Shown: positions 11,899-23,800, counted from the stretch's first letter. The stretch is DNA of 64,000 nucleotides from Hyparrhenia diplandra (GCA_015847255.1 JADLZK010008799.1:62001-126000); one strand, 5' to 3'. Numbers and translations are program-made. Notes: generated from the sequence alone by a model not told the origin.

Positions 11899-13265
11899 TC
11901 AGTCGAAGCGGCGGCCACGCCATGCGGAGACGGAGAAGATGGCGCGGTCCTGCCAGCACAGGAAGAAGGCGCCCTTCTCCTCGCGCACCTTGAACCCGTC
12001 GCAGCCGAGCCCCTGCGCCGCCCGCCGCGCCTGCAGCAGCGCGTAGTAGCTGAGCGGGACGCGGGCGAAGCCGGCGCCCTCCATCCGTGCCGCCCATCGG
12101 TCCAGGCGCTCGTGCCGCTCACGCCGGTCCGCGCCGTCGCAGGCGACGATGTTCTTCACCTCCTCCCCGAGGAGCCAGCGCTCGACGCGCGCGCGCTCCA
12201 CCGACCCGCGCGGCGCCGCCGACTCGAGGCAGTCGAAGAGCGCCGCGTAGTAGTTGAGCGCCTCCACGAACCGCTCCGTCAGCGGCGCAGCGTTGTGCGA
12301 CGCCTCCTGCTCCGTCACCACCACCACCTTGGGAGATAGGCCCCACAGCGCGCCCAGGAACGCGTCGGCGCGCGACGTCGACGGGGACACCCCGGACTCC
12401 GGGCTCCGTTGCCGCTTGTTCGTGTCCCCACCTTTGCCGCCGCCGTCCTTGCTGTCCTTGCTGTCGTCGTCGGAGGCCAGGAGGCAGTGCAGCTGCAGGC
12501 TGGAGGTGACGGCGAGCGCCTCGCCGGTCTTGACGCGGAGCGACTCCACGTCCAGCGTCTCGAGCCGGGACACGACGGGGTTGAACTGGAACGGCACGTC
12601 CAGGCGCTCCGCCTCCTTGGTGAGCGCCATGGCCGTCTGCGTGAGCACGTCCCTGTTCTCATGCACGGCGGTGAGGCGGAGGTGCGGCGGGCCCTCAGGC
12701 CGCGCGGCAAGGAGGTGGCAGCAGCTCGAGCCACTGCGTGGCGTCAGCGCCGCCGAGATCAACGACGTGCACGATCTTCTCCGACTCCATGGCCTCCAGG
12801 ACGGACTGGTTAGCTGCGGCGCCCGCGAGGCGGAGGAACGGGCAGAGGTCGAGGAAGTGTCGCCTCGCGACGGCGAGCTCGGCGGGCGTGGGTCCCGCGC
12901 GTGGAAGGAGCAGCGCGCGGCACAGCCCGGGCCACGCCCGGAGCGCGCGCCGCGCCAGCGCCTCCGCGAAGGCGGCGGCGACGCGCTGCATGGCGTCTCC
13001 GTCGGGGACGCGAGCGCCGCGATGTGCTCGAGCGCCGCGTTGGCGGCGTCCAGGCGCCGCGCGCCGGCGGCGGCGGCGCAGTTGAGGAGGAGGTGGATGA
13101 GGCAGAGCCCGCGCTCGTCGGACCGGAGCTCCCTCGCCAGCCACGGCGGCGTCGGCGTGGTCGGGGAGACGCCGCCGCCGCCGGGGATGCGTGGAGCGGC
13201 ATGGTGGAGAAGTTGTGCAGCGGGGACGATGTGACCGACGACGAGGAGCCTTCGTCCTGGATCAT
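11899..13265 (-). CDS. SCL3: GRAS transcription factor, SCARECROW-LIKE 3 type (three frame breaks)
   Basis: The protein starts MIQDEGSSSSVTSSPLHNFS (ATG 13263-13265), typical of SCL3, a GRAS regulator of gibberellin and root endodermis responses. The GRAS blocks appear in order. The LHRI part is LRSDERGLCLIHLLLNCAAA. The VHIID motif reads VHVVDLGGADATQWLELL. LHRII is followed by KVVVVTEQEASHN, then FVEALNYYAALFDCLE with the RVERWLLGEEVKNIVACDG segment. The C-terminal SAW block ends FSVSAWRGRRFD. The gene is single-exon, as is usual. Translating all of it needs three single-base corrections: in the (GCC)n run near 13171-13184, one base missing near 13003-13008 (ALASP-DGDAMQRV), and one extra base near 12717-12722 (LELL-HLLAARPEG). 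No in-frame stop occurs apart from these. All three are in GC-rich or repetitive tracts, so sequencing error is at least as likely as pseudogenization. Confidence 0.88.
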
Positions 13266-13378
13266 CAGGCAGCTCTGCCTGCCTGCCTTGCCTTCGCCTT
13301 GGTCTTGTTGGCACGCGAGTACGCGATCACCGGTGGTAGCGAAGGAAGCTCTAAGCTTGTGTGCTTGGTGGGTGGTGT

Positions 13379-13389
13379 GGATTTATACG
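13379..13389 (-). promoter_or_regulatory. Probable TATA box of the SCL3-like gene
   Basis: The minus strand reads GTATAAATCC about 115 bases upstream of the start codon, in a GC-rich setting. This is a usual TATA-to-ATG distance for a grass gene with a short 5' UTR. Confidence 0.5.
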
Positions 13390-16300
13390 ACCGCCCCGCC
13401 GGCCGGCCGAAATGGTATGGCCGAGGAAGGTGATGGCGCTGAGCTTGTCTTCTCGCTCTCTTGGTCGTCGTCGCTGACAGACAGACAGACACGGCCTGCG
13501 GGCAGCCAAGAAGGTAAAGTCAGTGAGAGTAGGCGGAGGCGACCTGCCAAAGCCTGTATCTGCATGGAGAGAAAAAGAGGAGGTGGGCGGTGCGTTCTTG
13601 AGGAAGGAGACAGAGCAAGAAATCAAGAGAAGCCATAATAATAAATAGTGGAGCAGACCAGCGTTGGGGGCAATGGATGGAAGCGAAGGTAAGGTCCGTC
13701 CACACAGCGGCGTTTAGCGAACGCGGACACGAAGAGGAAGACGGAGGAAAGCGCCAAGACGAAACGGCCAAGGAGGTGGAAACAAGGAGGAATAGCTCGA
13801 GGAACAAGAATACAAGCCCTACCCTACCCCGGGGGTGGGGAAGAGGACAAAGGGAAATCACTGGAGGGGTTGGGTTGGTGCTGGGTGGGAGCAGAGGCGC
13901 GCCATTTATTTCTGCACCCTTTCATCACGCACGGCACTGGCACGGGCACGGGCACCGCAGGCAGCGCTGGGCGGCGGCAGGGGAGTTGGGGCAGACCCGG
14001 ACCCGGACCCGGACCGGACGGGGCTTTATTATTGTAGGAGTATTTTACAGTACGCCAATGGTTGCTCATGGCAAGGACAGACAGGAGAGCAACAAGAGGA
14101 GCATAGCGCCGTCGTCGCCATGGACGACGGCTCAAGAGTCAAGACGAAGCTGTTTGCATGCAGAAGCGAGCAAAAAAGAAGCCAGGGAGAAATGCTTGCT
14201 CACCTCGGGAGGAGCCTTGCACGTGCACGCGCGGCGCGGCTAGCTTGCCACCGGAAGATCGAGCCGCCGCAGTCGCAGCTGTAACGAAGATACGCTCACC
14301 GGCAACAGTGGTGGAGGCGACGGAGGGAAGGGAGAGGAGGACTTTACCGGCGGCAGTTGGGCTTATAAAGAGGAGGCGCGAGGACGAGGAGGGAGGCAGA
14401 TGGGCACGGGCGCACGTCTAGGCGCACGGCCAGATGGGGTAGGCCGGAACCGGAAGGGAGGGACGACGGCAACGAGGGAGATGGAGGCTGCTGCGGTGCT
14501 GCTGTGTGTCTTGGACTTTTTGGGGTGCAGTGCAGCGCTGGGTGGGTGGCGACAAAAGCGGGGGCTTTTGTCCGCACCCGCACCACCGGCCTCGGCATCT
14601 CTGCCTCGACACAACCACAACCGCGACCGCGACCTGCTCCGCTCCATCCGTAGCGGTCTGGGTTTAGCGCTAGCGCTAGCGGCCGAGGAATTTGTGCTCG
14701 CCGGCCCCTTCTATTCTCCGTGATCTGCGTGGACTCACTCGGCTCGACCGGGTGCGCCCGCCCGCCCTCTGCTCGCCTCGCTACGGCACAAAACCAAAAC
14801 CGCTCTGCTTGTTTGTTTCCTCTGACTCCCACTCCGAGACGCTGGCTGGATCTTGTTGCAATTTGGCGACGAGGTGCTGATTCCAATCCCCTCAGTCCCT
14901 ATCTTCCCGTCGTCCTTGTCACCTCCTCATGACAGGTAAAAAATAAATAACTTTGGTTAAATATGTATAGGTACAAAAAGAAAATAGTTATGGTACATAT
15001 AAATATCGTTATATACATCGTTAAATCTATTTTTAGAATAAATTTATTATTTACTTAAAGATACATATATTGTTGTTTTTTTTGGGACTTAAGATACATA
15101 TGTTGTTAATACTTTCACAAATCTTGTTAAAGCTAAGAATGTTTTTCCTACATGCTATGAATGATGAAGTTGAGCCCCCTGGTAAATTTAGCGAAATTGA
15201 TTGTCTTTATTAAAGTGGATAATGTGCTAGGAAAAAAATTGGACAGGGCTGGAGGGGTGATGTCTTTTGCTAGTACTCCATTCCGGAGCAGGACAAGGGC
15301 CTGGGGGCCTGGAGGCGCAAAGTAATCACTGCCGCACTGGTATGTGTACGGAGTAGCTTTTAGTGTCTCGTCGTCATCATCTCATAGTAAACAAGGGAAA
15401 TAAATAAATAAATTAGGGAGGAGCATCCACATAATGGGGGCTTGTCGCGGTGTGGCGAGCACCGGAATAAGGCCGCCCCCGCTGGTTAGTCGTTATTCCT
15501 CCCAGTCCGCAACGCGACGACGGCGCCGCAACAAAACAAAATTCCCGGCTTGTTTGTTTCCTGCTGCCTCGTGCTCTCGCCCCCTCATGCCTTTTTATTC
15601 CCCACTTCCCTATTTATACACAGTATAAATATCCGTGTGTACTCTACTATGTGCCTGCTTTCCTTTCGCAACATCATAGTAGTGCCTAGTACTATTATCT
15701 TTATATTTTTTACTATTTTTGATACATTGATAGTACTAGTAGTGTAGCAGGGGAAGCACATGGAAAAAGAAAACAGGACAGTGGAGCACTCCCACCATAA
15801 GTAAGTAAAAGACACAATTGTACCTTGTTTTACCCAAGTCAATCTATATTAACTTTAATAAATAGTTATGCACAGAAAGTAATATATTTAAGATAGCAAA
15901 TAATCATAATTAGTTTGGTCATGAAATAGAAGTGACAAATGTTAGTAGTAGGGTTTTTTTGTATAATAAATGGCTCAATCCACCTTAAATTGCATCATCT
16001 TTTGACTGAGGTAGTAGGCCTGTGCAAAAGATATTTGTATATCAGCATCGTTCAAGAAGGGCACGTTGCGGTAGCGGGAGGGAGCACAAGAATAGAATAC
16101 AAGGATGATCTGCTACGACGAACGGACGGACGCGTCTGAGTCTGAGTCTGAATGGAACCACCGAACCACAGCGCCGTAGCTTGATGAATGAATGCAGAGG
16201 AGTGACGGACGTAGAGCAGGCAGTACGTACACGCGCATGGCGACGCGTGCGGTGCGGTGCGTCCAAGCAAGCGCCAAACGAAACAAAGGGAAGGGCGGTG

Positions 16301-17290
16301 TCCCGCGTCCAGACCGACGCGACACGCGGGGAGGACGACCAGAGGAGAGCCGGCCGTCGGCGTCCACCTATAGCTAGCTCGGCAAGGCATTCAAGGGGGC
16401 CCGCCCGGTGCGGCCCGTCGCGTAGCGCGTCGGCTCCTTTTGGCTTTGGGAAGCGGACGGACGACGTCGTGCCGTGCGGCGACCTCTGTGATGTGACTCT
16501 GAGGCTGGGACCCATGCCGGTTTGGGCTTGGGCTCTGCCTGCCGCTGCCATGCCGTGCGCATGCGCAATTGCGCATCCCCCTCGTCGCCGTGCCACCTCC
16601 ATAAACATCTGACTCGGACTGTTCGTTTGCTTATTACTCCTACTATGCCAGTTTGAAGGGGGATTTCACCTCCTACTTGATATGAAACGGGTCTCACTAG
16701 CCTCTCTCTCTTCCTCTTCGCTTTCTTTGCCACCGCTCTTTTCCCCTCGCACAGCTTCTCCATTGCCATTCACTAGTTCAGGTAAACAATCCAAATAGTT
16801 GATAATCAACATCTATAGCTTCAAGTTCAGCGAGATTGAAATCCACAAAAATCAACGCTTGCTTGATCTGTGCTGGCTCGCGCTCGCGTCGGAGTTCGCG
16901 CGCATCGGCGCTCGAGGCGGCATAGCTCGTATCGACCCGCCATGGAGCCCTGACGGCGACCTTGCGTGGGGCGGCCGGAGCCCCGCCAGCGCCCTCGCTG
17001 GTGCTCCCTTGAAGGTAAAGAAGGCAACACACATGGGATGAAAGTTGAAATAGAGGGATACTCTCAATGCGAGTTTTATGTAGTTTTTCATGCGTTGCAA
17101 ACAACGCTCAAACGTTTCACAGGGATGAAACGTTTTTTTTCTCTCTCCTACCAGTTTCATGCAAAACTCTGATGTGGCAGAATAAAAACCCGTTGAGAGT
17201 GACCTTTGCTAACCATGCAACATTAATTCGGGATACGGATATCCAAGTTATTTGACCGTTGTTGCACATCATCTAATTTTATCCGACTTA
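13390..17290. other. Upstream region of SCL3-like gene and intergenic DNA
   Basis: 13.4-14.9 kb is GC-rich with simple repeats ('ggacccggacccggacccgg' near 14000) and frames open in several directions but no recognisable protein. 14.9-16.0 kb is AT-rich. 16.05-16.6 kb is GC-rich again, with a 'gtctga' x3 run near 16135. A minus-strand frame at 16778-17104 is not recognised. No gene is called. Confidence 0.4.
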
Positions 17291-17293
17291 TTA

Positions 17294-17387
17294 TCCTTCC
17301 TATCTCAAATAAACTAACTTTTGACCGCATGCTTTGACAAGTGCTTCTCCAAAACCAGAAGTCAGTTTATTTCGAGATTGAGACGAC
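17294..17387. mobile_element. Short MITE-like inverted-repeat element
   Basis: The left end 'ctatctcaaataaactaact' pairs with the right end 'agtcagtttatttcgagatt' when inverted. About 25 bases at each end match with few mismatches around a core of about 45 bases. The size and ends suggest a Stowaway-type relic. A clean target duplication was not identified. Confidence 0.6.
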
Positions 17388-20053
17388 GACCGAGGAGGAA
17401 ATCCGTAGAAATACGAGCACCACCATACCGTTGTAGAAAAATTACATCTAATTAGCCTATTAATTTCGTCTGTCCAAATCCAAAGCATACATCCACGAGG
17501 AAACAAACGAAACCATTCAAGGCCAGTGTGGCTAAAAGCAAAACACACACACAGGTCCCGGTCCCACGACGTAGACCGCACAAAGCTAAAAGTCAATTCC
17601 CGTATTGTTTCCATCGATGCATGGCGAGCACAAAAGGTTAGCCGTGTATACGTACTCGTTTTGACTCGTACCTGCACCACTCGCTCTCGTGTACGTTCGT
17701 CTAGTACCAAGTGAAACCAGCCGACGCGGTACGTAGCTATACGTGCATTGTCTGGTGCCATGGAAACAAACACACACATTTTGGAGCCGTGTCGTGTGCT
17801 GTTTGCACCGAGCGCGACTTGCACGCTTGTTGCCTTGTTGCTCGGTGCATTCCTCTCAAAAGTCGCCGCCAGAGTCAGGGGAAGGTGATACAAATTTATT
17901 GTTCGATCACGTGGAAAAGTACTGGTGGTGATGGTGCCGGTGTAGGAGAAGGACGTCAGCTCGATCTGATCCTCTTTTCCGGCGTTCCATGATTAGGTTT
18001 CAGAGAATCTTAGATCGGTTAAACATAGATTCGGCCAAGGTTTTTTTCCCCTCTCTCTCTCACTATCTTGCTTTGTGCCACTTTCTTATCGCTTTTACAA
18101 AACAACGTGTGCGTTTTCATTATTGACACTTATATATATGTGCATTATGCAGCGGTACACAACAGATTATTAGCATCCTTGACCCTGTTACTGCTGGAAA
18201 AGGGAGCACGATTCAGTACTACCAATTGTTTACAAATTGGAGAGGCGGTCTCAACAAGACCTTCATGTTGGACATTACAAGACACGCTAGAAAAATAAAT
18301 AAATATGAGAAATTATCATAAAAAAACATGTATTGAAATGTCGAATTTGGTTATCAAAGCGTTATGCGGTAGTTCCATGCAGTTGAAAAACTCTCGCATT
18401 AATTTCTCTGAAAATATAAACATCACGTCGTCATGGCCACTACTAAAAAGTCTAACAATGAATTAAAAGCTGAAGTAGAGTATATAGCTAGATGGTGTTA
18501 CTGTGGCAGGAGCCTAGACGTACAATCGAGCAATTAACTCTTTCGAACAGTACCGCGATTAATTGAACCAGCTTGGAACGATCCTTTTTGTGCATTTAAG
18601 ACAGTCCCAATACTAAAAGTATGTAACGATTAGTTTTCGTAGACACTATACATAGAAACCATGGCCTCAATGGTCTCAATACATAACAAATTTTAATCCA
18701 ATTACATACATTCTCTACCAATCACATCCTTGCGTGTGTGTTGGTTTCTCGTGTAAACATGGTTTTTAATTTAGACCCGGGTTCTATGTTTTTACTCTCT
18801 TTCATTAATAAATATTAGCAAAATACTAGGTGACAATATACTTAATTAATATCCATAGAAACTATATGGTGATTTCTACATAGAGAGTACCCTTATGCAT
18901 AATTGCGATTTGTTTGTCGCAGTAGAGCTAATTTAGCTGAAGTATATAAAACACGCTAGCTAGCTAGCTAGTGTGGTCCACAGTTTTGGAGAATTAAAGC
19001 CAAAAGAGATGGAAATAGTTGGAAGAGACGGTATACCTGCTGCTATATACTAACCCACGCGCGTACCTGATGACTGGTTGGTGATGGATATAGCTGCTAG
19101 AATACAACACACATGCATGAAACGTGGGGAGTATGGTACTCGCGAGGACTGATCGATGCGTACAGTGTACCGCTCAAAACGCTGTACTCGTACTACGTCT
19201 TAATCTCGGCAGCTGGCCGGCGCGTACCGCGTGTACTGGATGCATGGATGGCTAGCACGAGCACACATGCATATTTCTTCTGATTAATAAAGTGCCTAAG
19301 GTTTGAGTAAATATAGACAAAATTTCTTTAAACAGTTTTAAAAATTTCAAAATCAATCTTTTGAATCCGACAGATCCGGCAGAGACAACGCATGACAGGA
19401 TGTACTATCTGGTATATGCAGACATGTTTGACTAATCGACCATGCATATCTTACTATCCTAGTAGCTTACAAATAGAATCAAACATTGTACGTTTCGTAC
19501 CACCAAATAAACGACACGATACCAACCCACCTGCAGGCTGCCTTGTATGCACATCTTCTCTTCCGCCGTTAATGTGTATCCGTGGATGTTAGTTTGTTCA
19601 TACATGTTCTTTTCTTACTAATCTCCGCAACGCAATAAATAATTGATGCTCCGATCTATATATCATATAGCAATATAATATGCACCGCTCATCTCCCATC
19701 GATCGATCCGTGCGGTAGAGCCAGAGCCACACGACACGAGCCACGCATGCATGCTTGCGCGGTGCACCGACCAGCGACCAAGCGCAGGTCGAGTCGTCGA
19801 GATCAGCTGGACGCCACACATCAAGAACGCTAGCTCGTCGGCTCGTCGCATCCCCACCGCGTGTGTTCGGTGTTCCTGTTTCGTTAATCGTGACGGGATC
19901 GAGCTAGCGAGCGAGCGCCGCATGCAACGAACCGCACACATGAGAGAAATGCAGACGAGCTTCCATGGATGGATAGAACTATATAGGTAGAGGCCAAATG
20001 CAAGCAGGCCGACACACGTGTGTGGCCACACTGGCTGTTCTAGACCGGCCGGA
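17388..20053. other. Intergenic, no gene recognised
   Basis: Mostly AT-rich with scattered short frames. A (GCTA)n run lies at about 18956-18972. No domain, splice-supported exon or RNA gene is visible. Confidence 0.5.
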
Positions 20054-20505
20054 CGCCACTACAGGAATCCCGCGCTTTGCCGAGTGCTCGCCGCACTCGG
20101 CAAAGCCCCTTTTCGCGCAAAAGGCTTGCGCCGAAAATCGCGACTCGGCCGCAGACTCGGCAAAGAAATCGTCGGCAAAGCATTCTTTGCCGAGTGTCTG
20201 TATCGGGCACTCGATCGGCTAAAAAAAAAACACTTCGGCAAAGATAAAAGTCAAAAAAAACCAAAAAAAAAATAGCAAAATATATATATTTTTTTTGGAG
20301 AGGCCGCCACCGACCAGCTACCACTTGATCTCAACCATGGTCTTTTTTCCAAGTTTTTTCGACACTTTTTTCACACTTTGCGGTGAGTGGGATTCGAACC
20401 CACAACCTCTCCCTCGCGTGTCTATTGCCCTACCCACCGCACTGTTGTCATTCACTTGTGTCTAGATTTCGTATTAGCTCCTCATATATTATACTAAATC
20501 GGAAA

Positions 20506-20862
20506 TTCGAATTTTTCAAACGACCTCGGATGCAAAAACTTCCTAAGTAAAAATTGTAGACCTTGAAAAGTTGTGAAACTTTGTAGTTGACAACTTTTTA
20601 ATTTAAAATCGTTTAGGTCCTCAAAAACTGGTTTGAGCGAGGATTTGCCGAAAGTGCCTAAAAGACACTTCTAAGAAAGAGCCTCTTTTGCTGAGTGTAA
20701 AAAAAACACTCGGAAAAACGGGTTTTTCAAACCAGTTTTTGAGGCCCCAAACGAGCTTAAATAAAAAAGTTGTCAACTACAAAGTTTCATAACCTTTTGA
20801 GATCTACACTTTTCATTTAGGAAGTTTTTCCATCCGAGGTCATTTGAAAAATTTGAATTTTA
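20506..20862. repeat. Long inverted repeat inside the CACTA element (foldback 1)
   Basis: The arm at about 20506-20638 (landmarks 'cgacctcggatgcaaaaact', 'gaaactttgtagttgacaac', 'cctcaaaaactggtttga') reappears inverted at about 20728-20862 ('tcaaaccagtttttgaggcc', 'gttgtcaactacaaagtttc', 'catccgaggtcatttgaaaa'). The loop is about 90 bases. A third, direct-orientation copy of part of the arm lies at about 21127-21212. Transcription through this region would give a hairpin with arms of over 100 bp. Confidence 0.88.
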
Positions 20863-20924
20863 AATTTGAGAGCGCTTTAGACCTAGTTTTGCATGATAAG
20901 ATGAATTGAAATCAAAAAGTTTTG

Positions 20925-21165
20925 TACTATAAAGATTTATATCTTTTGGAGACTTACAAAGTTTACTTTGGTCATTTATTTATTTGAAAAAAATGTTAGT
21001 AACATTGTTCGTAAATCTTATTAATCTCTCTTCTAGTTGTAGGAAACTATGAAAGAATATGAAAGGGATGTAAGTTTTGTGAACAATGTTATTGATGTTT
21101 TGTCAAATAAAGAAATGACCAAAATAAACTTGTAGAACTTGAGAGGTTATGAAACTTTGTAATTG
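20925..21165. repeat. Second inverted repeat inside the CACTA element (foldback 2)
   Basis: The segment at about 20925-21030 ('acaaagtttactttggtcat', 'taacattgttcgtaaatctt') pairs with the inverted segment at about 21060-21165 ('gaacaatgttattgatgttt', 'gaccaaaataaacttgtaga'). The arms are about 95 bases with a loop of 30-40 bases. Part of its right arm overlaps the third copy of the foldback 1 arm. Confidence 0.8.
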
Positions 21166-21491
21166 AAAACTTTTTATTTAAGCTCGTTTAGGGCCTCAAA
21201 AACCGATTTGAAAATATCTTTTGCCGAAGTGCCAAAAAGACACTCGGTAAAGAGTCTTTGCCGAAGTGTCTTTTTGGCAGTGTCGGCAAAGAGGCACTTG
21301 CCGAGTGTTTTTATTTTTTATTTGACACTTTCGGCAAAGGCAAAGCAAAGATCTTTGCCGAAGTGTGTTTTTCTTTGTCGATTTTTTTTTTATTTGGCAC
21401 TTCGGCAAATAGGTTCTTTGGCGAAGTGCCCGACGTTTTGCTCTCGGCAAATATTTTTGCACTCGGAAAGAAGCGGATTCCTGTAGTGCGC

Positions 21492-22725
21492 GTGCACGCA
21501 TATGTGTCGTCTCGTCGATGCTCCATCATCGTTCTCGTCCATCCATCTGTCTATACTAGGACTACTACGTACTGATGATCGACTACACTGTACATATATA
21601 GACGACAGACTTGCAATTGACGACAACACTCGACCGAGAGCTTTGCGCTTGCGTTGTTGCTTGCCATTTGTCAATGCCAACAATCGAGCAATCTGGCCAC
21701 TCGATCGGATCGGAACGACTGGTTCGATCAACCGGCCGGGAGGGACAGTAATCACAAAGCATCGGTTCCAATCGTACGTGTCTCCGTGTGGCTTGCTGCA
21801 CTGGCACACCGACACACACACGCATGAGCGTGCGTCATCTCTACGTGTTACTCAGGTTAATCATCTGTTCTGTACATGCATTGAATCCTTATCACTTATC
21901 AGCAGGCCGGTTAACTTACTAGTGTTAGCTTCCTTTTTCTTTTTTTGTCCGATCCCATTTGGTCTTATTCCGTACGTCTTCTCGCTCGTATTAATGCACA
22001 CCGGTTTTTTCCTGAAATTTTCCCTCCAGGAAGTCGTCGTCTGATCTGCAAGCTGAGTGAGATGAGGTGTCTGATTTTGACCACATGGGTGTGTAGTGTA
22101 ATGAATATTCAAGTTTTGAAGCAAATCTTGTCCTCATCGCAGGTGCCTGGTCCAAAGTATCGCGTCTCGTCGTTGGAACCAAACCAAGATCTTGGATTTT
22201 TCTCCCAGCAGGAAGGAATGACAAGGCATCCAGTTACGTACCAACCACTCCGATCTTGCTTCTTCATGCCACAATTGTTTTCATTTAGTTTTCTGTATTG
22301 GCTTAAGCAGCCAGATAGATTGCCTGCCACCTGTCTGATCTCTTGAGGGTAGGTTGTAGAATACAATATTCTGTGATGACTGATCGATGAGGTCGTGAGC
22401 ACTTGTCTTGCTTGGGATGGATGTATCATCGCTGCCTGCAGTAGGCATATTTTCTGAGAAGATTTAAAATAAGTCTGCGTTACGTACGCAAGTGTATTAA
22501 AAACAGTGCGCAATGTGATGTTCTTAAGATGGGATGAAAATGCAAATACCGCATAACTCGTGTTAATCCTTTTTACTCGATCGCATAAACATTTGCGTCA
22601 TTCCTAGACGTACTGTCTGTATAGGCTTGGAGCCACTATATATGCTCACTACCTAGTACTAGCTCAAAGACACACTTTTGTGCTACTTTATTAGTTGTGA
22701 AATAATGGCCATTATTATTCTATAT
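21492..22725. other. Intergenic, no gene recognised
   Basis: A 180-codon frame at 21502-22044 has no recognisable domain and no supporting splice structure. Nothing else is supportable. Confidence 0.45.
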
Positions 22726-22728
22726 ATA

Positions 22729-23523
22729 GGCCTTGTTTGGATCCTAGTGCTAGAGCTAATTTGAGCTAGTTTTGGCTCAACTAGCCCCAAAGGGATCCAA
22801 ACAAGAGGGGCTAGATTGGGCTAAATGCAACTAGCCCTCCCAAAATCACTAGCCCATCCAAGGGGGGTGCATATTGGGGCTGGTTTTGGGTGGAACTACA
22901 GAGAAAAGTTCACTTTTCTCTCTCTCTACGGATCCCTCGTTCCGTCCGTCTCTTCTCGAGCATCGAGCAATCGTCCCTAGCCCCTAGCCCCGCCGTCGGC
23001 GGACCCAACCCTACGGTAGCAGCCCCGCCGCCATCACCACCCGCGGCGAGACCCCATCCCCGACGGCCCAGCCCCGCCGGCGGCCCCATCAACGGCCTAG
23101 CCTCGTCGGCGGCCCCCATCCCGGCGGCGCACAGCCCCGACGGCGCCGGTCCTGTCTTTGCTCCCGTCCCGTCCGCCGCGCGCCCCGGTCCGTCGCGCCA
23201 GCGGTCCCAACACCGTCGGCGGCGGCGGTGGCGAAGATGCGAGGAGATGTGGCAGACGAGGTGCAGGAATCTTCCAGCGACCAGTGTTAGCTTGGACAGT
23301 CTTACTGAAGGAAGCTTGCATGCTGCAACGGCCACACAGGACTAGCCACATCAAATCCTACTGGAACATTTGTTTAAATGTGCTAAATAATTGAAAAGGT
23401 GCATTTAGTATCAAACTAGCCCAAGGATCCAAATGCATCTAGAGCAAGAGCTAGTTTGGAGCTAGAGCTAGAGCTAAAAACTAACTCTAGCTTTAGCCCA
23501 GGCTAGAGTATCCAAACAGGGCC
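22729..23523. mobile_element. TIR element (795 bp) with GC-rich core, ATA target duplication
   Basis: The left end GGCCTTGTTTGGATCCTAGT pairs with an inverted right end GGCCCTGTTTGGATACTCTA. ATA flanks both sides (22726-22728 and 23524-23526). The subterminal DNA repeats 'gctagagcta' and 'ctagccc' motifs. The core, about 22890-23340, is strongly GC-rich and Pro/Ala/Arg-coding in several frames, unlike the AT-rich ends. That contrast is what a captured host-gene fragment looks like, but no donor gene was recognised. The 3-bp duplication suggests PIF/Harbinger-like. Confidence 0.8.
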
Positions 23524-23679
23524 ATAGATAAACCAAGTGAATATATCGGGGCCGCCACCGGCAGCCGTGGCTTATAATAGCCTTCATACCATGATCAACA
23601 ATTTCATAAGTACGTAGCAGCTAGGTCGTTGTGTTAGTAGTATCGAGAAAAAAAACCGGTCGGGTGGGGAAAGACCGCT

Positions 23680-23800
23680 CCACCGGCATTGTTCTTAAGA
23701 AGGAACCTCGGTTTTACGTGGACGAGAAAATCCTTAAACCCTCGGCATTGTTCTTAAGAAGGAACCTCGGTTTTATCGACCGAGAAAATCCTTGAACCAC
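23680..23800. repeat. Direct tandem repeat, period about 59 bp
   Basis: 'cggcattgttcttaagaagg' followed by 'aacctcggtttta' occurs at about 23682 and again at about 23741, each followed by a 'cgagaaaatcctt' segment. The unit is part of a longer non-coding block (about 23650-24050) that also has tRNA T-arm-like sequence near 23993-24012 ('ggggagtcgaactcaggacc'). Confidence 0.75.

Larger units (their letters stand above)
20057..21488. mobile_element. Non-autonomous CACTA (En/Spm) transposon, complete ends
   Basis: The 1,432-bp element begins CACTACAGGAATCC (20057) and ends GGATTCCTGTAGTG (21488), perfect 14-bp terminal inverted repeats. It is flanked by CGC at 20054-20056 and 21489-21491, the 3-bp target duplication expected for CACTA elements. 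Both subterminal zones carry clusters of CTTTGCCGAGTG-like motifs in both orientations, the usual transposase-binding repeats. No transposase coding sequence is present, so it would depend on a partner element. The interior consists largely of two long inverted repeats, described separately. The intact ends and duplication suggest a fairly recent insertion. Confidence 0.95.

Noticed and set aside
12254..13234. Long plus-strand ORF opposite the SCL3-like gene
   Set aside because: A shadow of the GC-rich GRAS gene. The Arg/Ser-rich translation has no domain.
11899..13314. Single 471-codon minus ORF read as one protein
   Set aside because: Its middle third is out of frame with the GRAS domain and its first residues precede the real Met. 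The true protein switches frame three times.
16042..16612. Overlapping 188- and 143-codon ORFs on both strands
   Set aside because: No domain, biased composition and mirror-image frames. Treated as GC-driven chance ORFs.
20380..20440. tRNA gene on the minus strand
   Set aside because: The T-arm and terminal pairing are good, but the total length is about 61 bases and a normal D-arm/anticodon layout is missing. Kept only as a tRNA-like remnant.
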